Positions 24,770 to 32,920 of a stretch of 64,000 bases of DNA are shown piece by piece. Made by a program: the position numbers and the translations under genes. The number at the start of each line of letters is the position of its first letter. The first letter of the stretch is position 1. The stretch is from NCBI RefSeq assembly GCF_018607995.1, contig NZ_JABBAL010000017.1:1-64000 (forward strand). Direction: 5' to 3'. The stretch comes from Planktotalea sp. (lineage in GTDB: Bacteria; Pseudomonadota; Alphaproteobacteria; Rhodobacterales; Rhodobacteraceae). A model generated the notes under the pieces. That model did not search any database. It was not told the origin of the DNA and worked only from the letters and a program-made list of their open reading frames with translations.

Positions 24770-26098
24770 ATGGCTGATACTTCACTGGGCGCATACAGCG
24801 ACCCAAATACCACTCCACCAATGGGCCAAGCCATTCCGCTTGGCGCGCAGCACGTTTTGGCGATGTTTGCGTCGAACGTCACACCATCCATCATCGTTGC
24901 AGGTGCCGCTGGCCTAGCATTTGGTAGCGCAGAGCAAGTTTACCTGATCCAAATGGCTATGCTGTTTGCGGGTATCGCGACGCTCTTCCAAACAGTTGGC
25001 GTCGGCCCAATCGGTGCACGTTTGCCAATTATGCAAGGTACGAGCTTTGCATTTGTTGGTGTTCTTGCTGGCATCGCGGCGACGCAAGGTCTTGGAGTTG
25101 CGCTCACAGCCTGCATCATCGGCGGCGTGATCCACTTCTTGCTTGGCTCTGTTATTCAACACTTGCGTTTCTTGTTCCCACCACTCGTGACAGGTCTCGT
25201 TATTCTGGCAATCGGCCTCTACCTTATCCCAGTCGCGATCAAATATGCAGCGGGCGGCGCGGCATCGTTCCAGATGGAAGCAGAAAGCTTCGGCTCGCTC
25301 AAGCATTGGTCCGTTGCACTGACGGTGATCATAGTAAGCCTCGTGCTTAAATTCTTCACCAAAGGCATCCTGTCCATGGCCGCGATCCTCATCGGTCTCT
25401 TGGCTGGCTACACGCTCGCGTTTGCACTGGGCATGGTGAACTTCGCAGCCGTTGACAAAGCAAACTGGATCACATCCATTCAGCCGCTTCCTTATGGTTT
25501 TGAGTTCAACCTTGGAGCAGTCATCGCTGTAACACTTGTTTCCATCGTCTCCGCGATTGAAACAGTGGGCGACGCATCCGCGACAACCAAAGCAGGTGCA
25601 GGTCGTGAAGCCACCGACAAAGAGATCGCAGGCGCAACATACGCCGATGGTCTGGGTACGGCAGTTGCTGGCGTGTTCGGTGGTCTTCCAAACACATCCT
25701 TCAGCCAGAACGTCGGCATCATCGGTATGACAGGAGTGATGTCGCGTCACGTTGTGACCATTGCTGGTGCGATCATGATCGTCTGTGGCTTGGTTCCAAA
25801 GATCGGTGCGATCATCGCGTCCATGCCTTTGCCAGTTCTTGGCGGCGGTGTGATCGTGATGTTCGGTATGGTTGCAGCCGCTGGCCTTAACGTTCTTGCA
25901 GAAGAGAAGATGACGCGTCGCACGATGATCATCATCGCTGTGAGCCTTGCGGTTGGTTTGGGTCTGAACCTTGTTCCAACTGCTGTTCAGTATTTGCCAG
26001 GCGTTGTGAAAACACTCGCAACATCTGCAGTTGCTCCGACCGCGCTTATGGCGATTGTTCTGAACTTGGTTCTGCCAAAGGACATGGACGAAGCATAA
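24770..26098 (+). CDS. NCS2-family nucleobase:cation symporter (urate/xanthine/uracil permease)
   Basis: A 442-residue permease with about 14 hydrophobic segments. The NCS2 signature QNVGIIGMTG lies near residues 308-317, and SAIETVGDASATT holds the conserved Glu of the substrate site. It imports a purine base, probably urate or xanthine given its position at the end of the urate operon, with protons or sodium. A purine-rich AGAAGGGGAGAATACCA ribosome site precedes ATG 24770. A strong terminator follows. Uracil cannot be excluded from sequence alone. Confidence 0.87.
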   Translation: MADTSLGAYSDPNTTPPMGQAIPLGAQHVLAMFASNVTPSIIVAGAAGLAFGSAEQVYLIQMAMLFAGIATLFQTVGVGPIGARLPIMQGTSFAFVGVLAGIAATQGLGVALTACIIGGVIHFLLGSVIQHLRFLFPPLVTGLVILAIGLYLIPVAIKYAAGGAASFQMEAESFGSLKHWSVALTVIIVSLVLKFFTKGILSMAAILIGLLAGYTLAFALGMVNFAAVDKANWITSIQPLPYGFEFNLGAVIAVTLVSIVSAIETVGDASATTKAGAGREATDKEIAGATYADGLGTAVAGVFGGLPNTSFSQNVGIIGMTGVMSRHVVTIAGAIMIVCGLVPKIGAIIASMPLPVLGGGVIVMFGMVAAAGLNVLAEEKMTRRTMIIIAVSLAVGLGLNLVPTAVQYLPGVVKTLATSAVAPTALMAIVLNLVLPKDMDEA

Positions 26099-26126
26099 GC
26101 TTTCACCACTCACAAACCACTTTGAA

Positions 26127-26155
26127 AAGGCGCTCTATTTCGGAGCGCCTTTTTG
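26127..26155 (+). terminator. Rho-independent terminator after the NCS2 permease
   Basis: AAGGCGCTC pairs perfectly with GAGCGCCTT around TATTTCG and is followed by TTTTT. It ends the puuE-uraD/allA/permease transcript. Confidence 0.88.
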
Positions 26156-26206
26156 CTTTTCCATTAAACTTTGATAGGTACGAGACATCAACTTTTGAGA
26201 AGCTAT

Positions 26207-26719
26207 ATGAAAAAATTCACATTCACTATCGCAACCCTAATCGCCCTGCAAACCCCTGCAATTGCCGAAAGTTCATTCTGCACAAATGTTGCCACTGATT
26301 TTGATGTCCCAACTGAACTCGCCAAGCGCCCCGGCAAAGTTACACTCCGCGACAACGGTGCTGCGTTTTGGCTGACGACTGATCTGATACTGCTGTCCGT
26401 TGAAGCCGGTTTCTATGACACCAAAGCCAACGTCGTTACATTCTAGGACGACGACCAACCTTCCCTTGCCGACTTCAAAACCCTGTGCCGTAGAACCGCG
26501 ACCAAGTGCTCGATCTGCCTTATGGACGATAGGCATACGGTTATCTTTGAAGATAGTTTTGAACACATGGGATCTGCGATCCACCGCATGAACTATTACA
26601 CGCCTCAAACCTGTCTCAAAACGCGCGCCATTGCGCCCCCAAAAGAACGCGACTGGTTGAGACCCTCGCTTACTGATCTGATAGATGCAATTGAAGCCGA
26701 CGTTTTCCCACCCTGTTGA
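26207..26719 (+). pseudogene. Small exported protein interrupted by an in-frame TAG
   Basis: From ATG 26207 the frame gives a signal peptide (MKKFTFTIATLIALQTPAIA) and about 59 further residues, then TAG at 26444-26446. The same frame continues without any other stop for 91 codons (DDDQPSLADFKTLC to FPPC, TGA at 26717-26719). Several Cys residues occur on both sides. The simplest reading is a periplasmic protein of about 170 residues inactivated by one amber mutation, or a sequencing error. The family is not recognised. Translation through TAG by pyrrolysine or suppressor tRNA is not expected in this group. Confidence 0.6.
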
Positions 26720-26738
26720 TCGACGAAAAGGCCACGCT

Positions 26739-27038
26739 ATGAATGATATCAAAGACGCTCTTGCAGAGCTTGTTGGCGAAATCGCACCCGATGTGCGCCT
26801 TGCCCCCAAGTACGGTGGCCACGTCATGTGTCCCAATGAGGGAGATGACAAAACCTTTGTTGGCGGGATCTTCACCTACAAGGACCACGTTTCTTTGGAG
26901 TTCTCCAAAGGTGTAGATTTGGACGATCCTGATGGTGTGCTTGAAGGGTCAGGTAAACTGCGCCGCCATCTCAAGTTATATCAATTGCAAGATGTCGCCG
27001 ACAAAAACGTTGCTTTTTTCCTGATGCAGGTGCTTTAG
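26739..27038 (+). CDS. DUF1801-like small protein
   Basis: A 99-residue soluble protein (MNDIKDALAELVGEIAPDV, PKYGGHVMCPNEGDDKTFVGGIFTYKD is read in two parts: PKYGGHVMCP and FVGGIFTYKDHVSLEF, ending LRRHLKLYQLQDV). The layout resembles YdhG/DUF1801 proteins, of unknown role. ATG 26739 follows GAAAAGG. Its stop overlaps the convergent bhcD stop by 4 bases. It is probably unrelated to the bhc pathway. Confidence 0.65.
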   Translation: MNDIKDALAELVGEIAPDVRLAPKYGGHVMCPNEGDDKTFVGGIFTYKDHVSLEFSKGVDLDDPDGVLEGSGKLRRHLKLYQLQDVADKNVAFFLMQVL

Positions 27039-28000
27039 AAATCAACCTCGATCGCAACACCCTGCTCGATCGCCATGCGCACAATCGCTGCAGAAACCGC
27101 AAGGTCTTGCAAGCCCACACCCGTGCCATCAAACAGCGTGATCTCATCGTCCGATGTACGGCCCTCGTGCGTGCCGTTGATCACCGCGCCTATCTGCGTG
27201 ACATCACTCTCAGCGATCAAACCCTCAGCAATCGCGTGCTGCGCTTCGCCGATAGAGACGGACTGCGCCACCTCATCTGTGAACACGCGCGCCCTTTCGA
27301 GCAACGCCGCCTCAACCTCTTGCTTGCCTTTGGTGTCAGTCCCCATGCAAGCGATATGCGTGCCCGCACTAATATGATCCGTCATAATCGTTGGCTCAAA
27401 GGTAGAAGTGATTGAAATCACAACATCCGCTTCACCAAGGCCATCGAGTTCGACTGCTTCAAACGGAACACCGGCCTCGTTGGCAACCTTCTCGATATTG
27501 GGCAACATTTCGGGATGATAGTTCCAGCCAATCACCTTCTCAAACTCCCGTTGCTCCAACGCAGCGCGCAGTTGAAACGTCGCTTGATGTCCAGCGCCTA
27601 CCATGCCCATCACTTTGGCATCCCTGCGTGCCAAGTGCTTGATCGACACAGACGATGCCGCCGCTGTCCTCAAAGCCGTCAGATAATTCCCTCCAACCAT
27701 CGCCGCGACTTTGCCCGTGTCAGGATCAAATAGAACCACCGTCGACTGGTGATTGATCAACCCGCGCTTCTCCAAATTATGCGGCCAATACCCACCAGCT
27801 TTCAAACCAAGCGATCCACCAACACCATCAAAACCACCCTTAAAGCCATAAAGCGCATCCTCATGCCCAATCGCTTCACGGATCACAGGAAAATTATACG
27901 CATCGCCCGCTGCCATCGCCGCGAACACATTCTCAACCGCTTCAAACGACGCATCCCGCGTCAACAAATCTGCAATTTCTCGCTCCGGTACGATCCACAT
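27035..28000 (-). CDS. bhcD: Iminosuccinate reductase of the beta-hydroxyaspartate cycle
   Basis: A 321-residue member of the ornithine cyclodeaminase/mu-crystallin family. Rossmann motif GMVGAGHQA, substrate Arg in ALRTAAASSVS and the C-terminal DGTGVGLQDLA are visible. Alone this could be an ornithine cyclodeaminase or ketimine reductase. As the fourth gene after bhcA, bhcB and bhcC it is best called BhcD, which reduces iminosuccinate to aspartate with NADH, regenerating the amino donor for BhcA. AGGAAGAGC precedes ATG 28000. A palindromic repeat separates it from bhcC. Confidence 0.88.
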   Translation of the reverse strand: MWIVPEREIADLLTRDASFEAVENVFAAMAAGDAYNFPVIREAIGHEDALYGFKGGFDGVGGSLGLKAGGYWPHNLEKRGLINHQSTVVLFDPDTGKVAAMVGGNYLTALRTAAASSVSIKHLARRDAKVMGMVGAGHQATFQLRAALEQREFEKVIGWNYHPEMLPNIEKVANEAGVPFEAVELDGLGEADVVISITSTFEPTIMTDHISAGTHIACMGTDTKGKQEVEAALLERARVFTDEVAQSVSIGEAQHAIAEGLIAESDVTQIGAVINGTHEGRTSDDEITLFDGTGVGLQDLAVSAAIVRMAIEQGVAIEVDF

Positions 28001-28020
28001 ATGCTCTTCCTATTTACATA

Positions 28021-28076
28021 AATATCCTGAGGGTGTGGGGGCTAGCCCCCACTTCGGTCGGATTGCTTTAGCAATT
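28021..28076. repeat. Palindromic REP-like element between bhcC and bhcD
   Basis: GTGGGGGCTAGCCCCCAC (28035-28052) is a perfect 18-base palindrome. Next to it are a small hairpin ATTGC-TTTA-GCAAT (28062-28075) and a CCTCAGGATATT-like tail toward bhcD on the reverse strand. GC-rich palindromes with this kind of tail are common behind genes in Rhodobacteraceae. Inside an operon it may stabilise or attenuate the bhcD part of the message. It is not followed by a convincing T run. Confidence 0.6.
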
Positions 28077-28081
28077 CGAAA

Positions 28082-29242
28082 TCAAAACGCTTTCCCGCGC
28101 GCAGACACAGGCCAAAGCGTTTCAACCTTGCCACCGCGCACGGCCACATACCAATCATGCACATTACACGTCGGATCACAGTGGCCGGGCACCAACTTAA
28201 GCTTGTCGTTCACCTTTAAAACCCCATCAGGATCACCAACAACCCCATGCTCATCGGAACATTTTAGATATTCGACATCGTCGCGCCCAAACACAGTGGG
28301 CAAACCACTATCCACCGATTGCGCTTTGAGACCTGCATCGACAATCGCTTTGTCGGCTTTGGAGTGGCTCATCACAGTCGTCAAGATAAACAACGCATTC
28401 TCCCACTCGCCCTCGTCAATACGCTTTCCGTCTTTGTCCAAAATTCGCCCATAGTCCGCATCCATAAATGCATACGAACCACATTGAAGCTCATTGAACG
28501 CACCAGAGTTGCTCTCGAAGTAGTAGGAACCAGTCCCGCCTCCGCCAATGATGTCGCACTCAAGACCAACGGCCTTCAAACCCGCCAAAGCATCCTCCAC
28601 CATGCCAATTGCAACACCCGTCTTCTCACTACGATCCGCATAGGAATCCATGTGCTGCATTGCACCTTGGTAGGCTTGAATGCCCGCAAATTTCAGACCA
28701 TCAGCTGCATCAATCATCTTGGCAATCTCAACAACGGCCTCAGTCGTCGTCACGCCACACCGCCCAGCGCCGCAGTCAATCTCAACCAATGCTTCGATTT
28801 GCGTCCCATGCTTCACAGCCGCCGCAGACAGATCAGCAACATTCGCTGGATCGTCCACACAACACAGCACACGCGCACCAAACTTGGGCATGCGTGCCAA
28901 GCGGTCGATCTTCGCCAGATCCGTCACTTGGTTGGAGACCATCACATCCTTGATGCCACCACGCGCAAACACTTCCGCTTCAGACACTTTCTGACAGCAA
29001 ACACCACACGCGCCGCCGAGGCTCTCTTGCAGCTTCGCCACATCTACAGACTTGTGCATTTTGCCATGCACACGGTGCCGCATCCCGTGCGCTTTCGCAT
29101 AATCGCCCATCTTCTTGATGTTGCGCTCTAGCGCGTCCAAGTCCAGAACGAGCGCCGGCGTTTGAATATCAGCGGCGTCCATGCCCGGCACTGCGGGAAC
29201 ATCGTAGCCAACTTCCAACTCATCGAAATTGATATCTTTCAT
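28082..29242 (-). CDS. bhcC: Beta-hydroxyaspartate aldolase
   Basis: A 386-residue PLP enzyme of the DSD1/D-threonine aldolase-like fold III group. The PLP lysine is probably Lys61 in RVHGKMHKS, and VPGHCDPTCNVHDWY near the C-terminus carries the metal-binding His and Cys. In the beta-hydroxyaspartate cycle it condenses glycine with glyoxylate to (2R,3S)-beta-hydroxyaspartate. AAGGAGATGATCCC precedes ATG 29242. It sits between bhcB and bhcD. Outside this context it would be annotated only as a threonine aldolase-like protein. Confidence 0.88.
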   Translation of the reverse strand: MKDINFDELEVGYDVPAVPGMDAADIQTPALVLDLDALERNIKKMGDYAKAHGMRHRVHGKMHKSVDVAKLQESLGGACGVCCQKVSEAEVFARGGIKDVMVSNQVTDLAKIDRLARMPKFGARVLCCVDDPANVADLSAAAVKHGTQIEALVEIDCGAGRCGVTTTEAVVEIAKMIDAADGLKFAGIQAYQGAMQHMDSYADRSEKTGVAIGMVEDALAGLKAVGLECDIIGGGGTGSYYFESNSGAFNELQCGSYAFMDADYGRILDKDGKRIDEGEWENALFILTTVMSHSKADKAIVDAGLKAQSVDSGLPTVFGRDDVEYLKCSDEHGVVGDPDGVLKVNDKLKLVPGHCDPTCNVHDWYVAVRGGKVETLWPVSARGKAF

Positions 29243-29254
29243 GGGATCATCTCC

Positions 29255-30208
29255 TTAACTCAAAGTCCAAGGCAACGTGTCGAGATCGACATTACCGCCC
29301 GTAAGAATGACACCGACGCGCTTGCCTCCGAACCGGTCTTTGTTCTTCAAAATCGTGGCGAGCGTCACCGCCGAGCTCGCCTCCATTACAACGCGCAAAT
29401 GCTTCCAAGTCAGTTTCATTGCATCGATGATTTCCTCTTCAGACGCAGTCAGAATGTCGGTCACGTGGTTACTCACGAAATGCCACGTGCCTTCTTTCAG
29501 TGGCACCAACAATCCATCCGCAATCGTCTTGGGCGCATCATCCGCAATGATATATCCCGCTTTGAAACTGCGCATGGCGTCGTCCGCTTGCTCAGGTTCT
29601 GCCGCGATGATCTGCACCTCAGGAGCCATATGCGAGAGCGTCAAGCATGTGCCTGAAATCATCCCGCCACCACCAATCGGTGCCATGGCGATATCAAGTC
29701 CGTCGACCTGCTCCATAAACTCGCGCGCGCAAGTCCCCTGCCCAGCGATCACACGCGGATCGTTGTAGGGATGCACGAAATCACCGCCCGTCGCCGCTTG
29801 CACCTTCCCGAATGTCGCCTCGCGCGAGGTTGTAGATGGTTCGCACTCTGTGATGATCCCACCATAACGGCGCACCGTGTCTTTCTTGGCTTGCGGTGCA
29901 GTGCTCGGCATTACCACATTGCACGGAATTCCGCGCAGCATTGCCGCATAACTCAGGCAAGACGCATGATTGCCAGAACTATGTGTCGCAACACCATGCT
30001 TTGCCTGCTCATCGCTCAAGCCGAACACAGCATTGCTCGCACCGCGCACTTTGAACGCGCCCGGTTCTTGGAAGTTCTCGCACTTAAAGAACAGCTCTGC
30101 ACCTGTCAGTTCATTGAGGAATTTCGATGTGCGTACGGGTGTCCGGTTGATATGCGGTTTGATCCTCTCATGCGCCTCAAGCATGTCTTCAAACGTAGGA
30201 ATATACAT
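29255..30208 (-). CDS. bhcB: Beta-hydroxyaspartate dehydratase
   Basis: A 317-residue fold II PLP enzyme of the serine/threonine dehydratase family. The PLP lysine is in EPGAFKVRGASNAV, the cofactor-cradling motif is SSGNHASCL, and the glycine-rich loop is APIGGGGMISG. In this operon it dehydrates beta-hydroxyaspartate to iminosuccinate. ATG 30208 is chosen because GGAG lies 9 bases upstream and the residues after it (MYIPTFEDMLEAHERI) are family-like; two earlier starts would overlap bhcA. It begins 5 bases after the bhcA stop. Confidence 0.88.
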   Translation of the reverse strand: MYIPTFEDMLEAHERIKPHINRTPVRTSKFLNELTGAELFFKCENFQEPGAFKVRGASNAVFGLSDEQAKHGVATHSSGNHASCLSYAAMLRGIPCNVVMPSTAPQAKKDTVRRYGGIITECEPSTTSREATFGKVQAATGGDFVHPYNDPRVIAGQGTCAREFMEQVDGLDIAMAPIGGGGMISGTCLTLSHMAPEVQIIAAEPEQADDAMRSFKAGYIIADDAPKTIADGLLVPLKEGTWHFVSNHVTDILTASEEEIIDAMKLTWKHLRVVMEASSAVTLATILKNKDRFGGKRVGVILTGGNVDLDTLPWTLS

Positions 30209-30212
30209 CTGC

Positions 30213-31379
30213 TTAGGCTCCATACCGATAGAATTCTTGCGCGGCACCCACGCCAGAGCCGAGCTTGATATCAAGACCCAAGTCCTTCATCACCATCTCC
30301 GCCACGCCAAGACCAGAAAGCATCATCGCATCCGTCAACATCCCCAAATGCCCGATACGAAACACCTTGCCTGCAACTTCGCCAAGCCCAACACCAAACG
30401 CCATGCCATACTGCTCATCTGCACGGGTCACGATATCGGTCGCATTGAACCCTTCAGGGGTGCGGATGGCAGAGACACTATCAGAGTATAGCTCTGGAGC
30501 GTTGGCGCAAAGCTCTAGCCCCCAAGCCTCCACCGCGCGGCGTACACCTTTCGCAATACGAGTATGACGCGCAAACACATTCTCCAGCCCTTCCGCTTCG
30601 ATCATCTCAATCGAGCGTTTCAAGCCATTCATCAAACCAACTGGCGGCGTGTAGGGAAACGCGTCGGCAGCATATCCCTTCTCCATATCGCGAATATCAA
30701 AGAAGGTACGTAGGAGCGTGGCAGTCTCAACAGCAGCACGCGCTTTGTCGGAAAACCCAACAATCGCGAGACCTGCAGGAAGCATAAACCCCTTCTGCGA
30801 ACCCGTCACTGCAACATCAACACCCCATTCATCCATGCGAAAATCCATGGACCCGATGGAAGATACCCCATCCACAAAGAATAGCGCTGGATGCGCGGCA
30901 GCGTCGAGCGCTTTGCGCACGCCAGCGATATCAGACTTAACGCCTGTCGCAGTTTCATTATGGGTCGTAAGCACAGCTTTGATGCTGTGATCTGTATCGG
31001 CTTGCAAGATCGCCTCATACTCAGCCACAGGCAGGCCATCGCCCCACGCAGCTTCAACAATCTGCACGTCCAAGCCATGACGCTCGCACATATCGATCCA
31101 GCGATGCGAGAACATACCGTTGCGCGCGACGAGGACCTTATCGCCAACGGACAGCGTGTTGGTCAGCGTCGTTTCCCAACCACCTGTACCAGTCGATGGG
31201 AAAATAAAGATATGCGCGTTCTCGGATTTCAAAACGCGGCGAACGCCATCAAGACAAGGGTGTAGGATACCACTAAAGACGGGCGAGCGATGATCGATTG
31301 TAGGCATATGGCACGCAAGACGGATCTCCTCTGGCATGTTCGTTGGACCGGGTATGAAGACAGGGTTTTGAAAACTCAT
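30213..31379 (-). CDS. bhcA: L-aspartate:glyoxylate aminotransferase
   Basis: A 388-residue class V aminotransferase (FIPGPTNMPEEIRLACHMP, PLP Lys in TGSQKGFMLPAGLA). Members act on alanine, serine or aspartate with glyoxylate. As first gene of bhcABCD it transfers the amino group of aspartate to glyoxylate, giving glycine and oxaloacetate. ATG 31379 with AGGAGAAGC upstream is preferred over the frame start at 31466. The divergent bhcR lies 174 bases away. A photorespiratory-type serine-glyoxylate transaminase is the alternative in isolation. Confidence 0.9.
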   Translation of the reverse strand: MSFQNPVFIPGPTNMPEEIRLACHMPTIDHRSPVFSGILHPCLDGVRRVLKSENAHIFIFPSTGTGGWETTLTNTLSVGDKVLVARNGMFSHRWIDMCERHGLDVQIVEAAWGDGLPVAEYEAILQADTDHSIKAVLTTHNETATGVKSDIAGVRKALDAAAHPALFFVDGVSSIGSMDFRMDEWGVDVAVTGSQKGFMLPAGLAIVGFSDKARAAVETATLLRTFFDIRDMEKGYAADAFPYTPPVGLMNGLKRSIEMIEAEGLENVFARHTRIAKGVRRAVEAWGLELCANAPELYSDSVSAIRTPEGFNATDIVTRADEQYGMAFGVGLGEVAGKVFRIGHLGMLTDAMMLSGLGVAEMVMKDLGLDIKLGSGVGAAQEFYRYGA

Positions 31380-31430
31380 GATGCTTCTCCTAACAAAGGT
31401 TGTATCCTTGTTAGACAGCCTAAGCGCACT

Positions 31431-31517
31431 TGGAAATTTTTTCGAAAACAACACCAGATGCATCAAAATCAGAAAAAGTTGTTTATTTTCAAACTATTGA
31501 TTTTTTCATATTATGAA
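31431..31517. promoter_or_regulatory. bhcA/bhcR divergent control region with IclR-type palindromes
   Basis: TGGAAATTTTTTCGA (31431-31445) resembles the IclR-family operator TGGAAATNATTTCCA and overlaps the palindrome TTTTCGAAAA. TTCATATTATGAA (31505-31517) is a perfect inverted repeat nearer bhcR. The spacer is strongly AT-rich compared with the flanking genes. Binding by BhcR is inferred from position and motif shape. Confidence 0.45.
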
Positions 31518-31553
31518 TGTTAATTTCATAAAATTCCAAATGAGGTAATTTTC

Positions 31554-32381
31554 GTGCCCAAACCATCCGATTCTGAGATACCCCGCACCCGTGGTCGACC
31601 ACGCGCGTTCAATGAAAAGACAGAGCAGAACACGATCAAATCCCTTGATCGCGCACTTGGCGTTCTTAAGGAACTCGCTCAAATCGAAAGCGCGACGCTC
31701 AGTGAACTCGCCACCGTTATGAAGGAATCTCCCGCCACGCTCTACCGCGTGCTCACCACATTTGCGTTGCATGGTATAGCCGAAATGGATCAGACGGCGC
31801 AAACATGGCACATTGGGCCAGAGGCCTATCAGATCGGGTCTGCCTTCTTGCGGCGCACCAGTCTGATCGATGTCTCGCGCCCCATTTTGCGTAAGCTCAT
31901 GCAGGAAACTGGTGAAACAGCGAACTTGGGGATTGAAAAGAACGGCTCGGTTTTCTTCATGTCACAGGTTGAAACCAACACCCCCATTCGTGCCTTTTTC
32001 CCACCCGGAACGCTGTCTGAGATGCACGCTTCCGGCATCGGTAAAGCCTTGCTCGCACATATGGATGAAACGCGCCTCAAACGCTTTGTCGCGCGTGGGT
32101 TGCAAACGTTTACGCCCCACACATTGGCGACGCCTGAAAGCTTGGCTGCGGATATGGTGATCACACGCGAACGCGGATATGCGCTTGATGATCAGGAAAA
32201 GAACCTCGGGATGCGCTGTATCGCAGCACCTATCCAAGATGCATATGGTGAGGTGATTGCGGGCATCTCAGTCTCAGGACCAACCACCCGTGTGAGCACG
32301 GATCACATCGAGACATTGGCTAAATCTGTCATGCTTGCGGCGCGAGATGTGTCGAACGCGCTCGGGGCGAAGTTTTCGTAA
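31554..32381 (+). CDS. bhcR: IclR-family regulator of the beta-hydroxyaspartate cycle
   Basis: A 275-residue IclR protein. The winged helix covers about residues 28-90 (IKSLDRALGVLKELAQIESATLSELA shown in part: SLDRALGVLKELAQ, ESPATLYRVLTTFALHG). The effector domain follows, with EMHASGIGKALLAHM and LDDQEKNLGMRCIAAPI. GTG 31554 has GAGG 8 bases upstream. It is divergent from bhcABCD, exactly the position of BhcR in Paracoccus denitrificans, where it senses glyoxylate. A basic tail (RTRGRPRAFNE) precedes the HTH. Confidence 0.88.
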   Translation: MPKPSDSEIPRTRGRPRAFNEKTEQNTIKSLDRALGVLKELAQIESATLSELATVMKESPATLYRVLTTFALHGIAEMDQTAQTWHIGPEAYQIGSAFLRRTSLIDVSRPILRKLMQETGETANLGIEKNGSVFFMSQVETNTPIRAFFPPGTLSEMHASGIGKALLAHMDETRLKRFVARGLQTFTPHTLATPESLAADMVITRERGYALDDQEKNLGMRCIAAPIQDAYGEVIAGISVSGPTTRVSTDHIETLAKSVMLAARDVSNALGAKFS

Positions 32382-32404
32382 CCATCGTAAACCACCAGCA
32401 ACGC

Positions 32405-32436
32405 AAAAAGGGCACTTCGTTCCCAAAGCGCCCTTT
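32405..32436. terminator. Bidirectional terminator between bhcR and cspA
   Basis: AAAGGGCACTT pairs with AAGCGCCCTTT (one mismatch) across CGTTCCCA. The A run before and T run after allow termination in both directions, serving bhcR (+) and the convergent cold-shock gene (-). Confidence 0.8.
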
Positions 32437-32475
32437 CTAACAATTTACTTTCACAACCCTCGAAAGGGTACTGAC

Positions 32476-32682
32476 TTATGCCAGAGCGATGTTGATCGCT
32501 GCCTCACGACCATCACGGCCAGGCTCGATGTCAAAAGTAACTTTCTGGTTGTCAGCAAGACCTGTCAGGCCGGAACGCTCAACTGCAGAGATGTGTACGA
32601 ACACGTCTTTGCTGCCGCCGTCTGGCGCGATGAAGCCGAAGCCTTTTGTAGTGTTAAACCATTTTACGGTGCCAGTAGCCAT
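32476..32682 (-). CDS. cspA: Cold-shock protein, CspA family
   Basis: A 68-residue single cold-shock domain. RNP1 is KGFGFI and RNP2 is [19 protein letters not shown] is the usual start. It binds single-stranded RNA/DNA. ATG 32682 follows AGGAGAATTACG. The 238 bases between the start and allE contain no gene and probably include the long leader that controls cold-shock mRNAs; I see no clear cold box. Convergent with bhcR. Confidence 0.92.
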   Translation of the reverse strand: MATGTVKWFNTTKGFGFIAPDGGSKDVFVHISAVERSGLTGLADNQKVTFDIEPGRDGREAAINIALA

Positions 32683-32920
32683 CGTAATTCTCCTAATATA
32701 CTGCCCACGGAATGCGGCAGGTCGGCTAGTCAGTGCAAGATCGAAACTGAGCCGTAAAAGAGGAGCAGTAGGGTCGATAGTGGTAACGTCGCATCCGTCA
32801 TATACGAAAGGTACCTCCATTTTGCAAGGGATTCGACTTTTACGGTTAGCAGCGCACGCTAAAAAATTATCGGAACACGCGCCACAGCAGGAAAATGCGT
32901 CGATCTGTAAACCAAGTTTT

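Noticed and set aside
24914-26113. 399-codon reverse frame opposite the NCS2 permease
   Set aside because: Cys/His/Arg-rich shadow of a strong membrane-protein gene; the forward frame has the NCS2 signature and a ribosome site.
26444-26446. Pyrrolysine or other recoding at the TAG codon
   Set aside because: No pylTS-type genes or recoding element seen, and the lineage is not known for TAG recoding; a nonsense mutation is simpler.
26273-26875. 200-codon reverse frame opposite the amber-interrupted gene
   Set aside because: Longer than either forward piece, but it has no ribosome site or family-like sequence, while the forward frame has a signal peptide and consistent composition on both sides of TAG.
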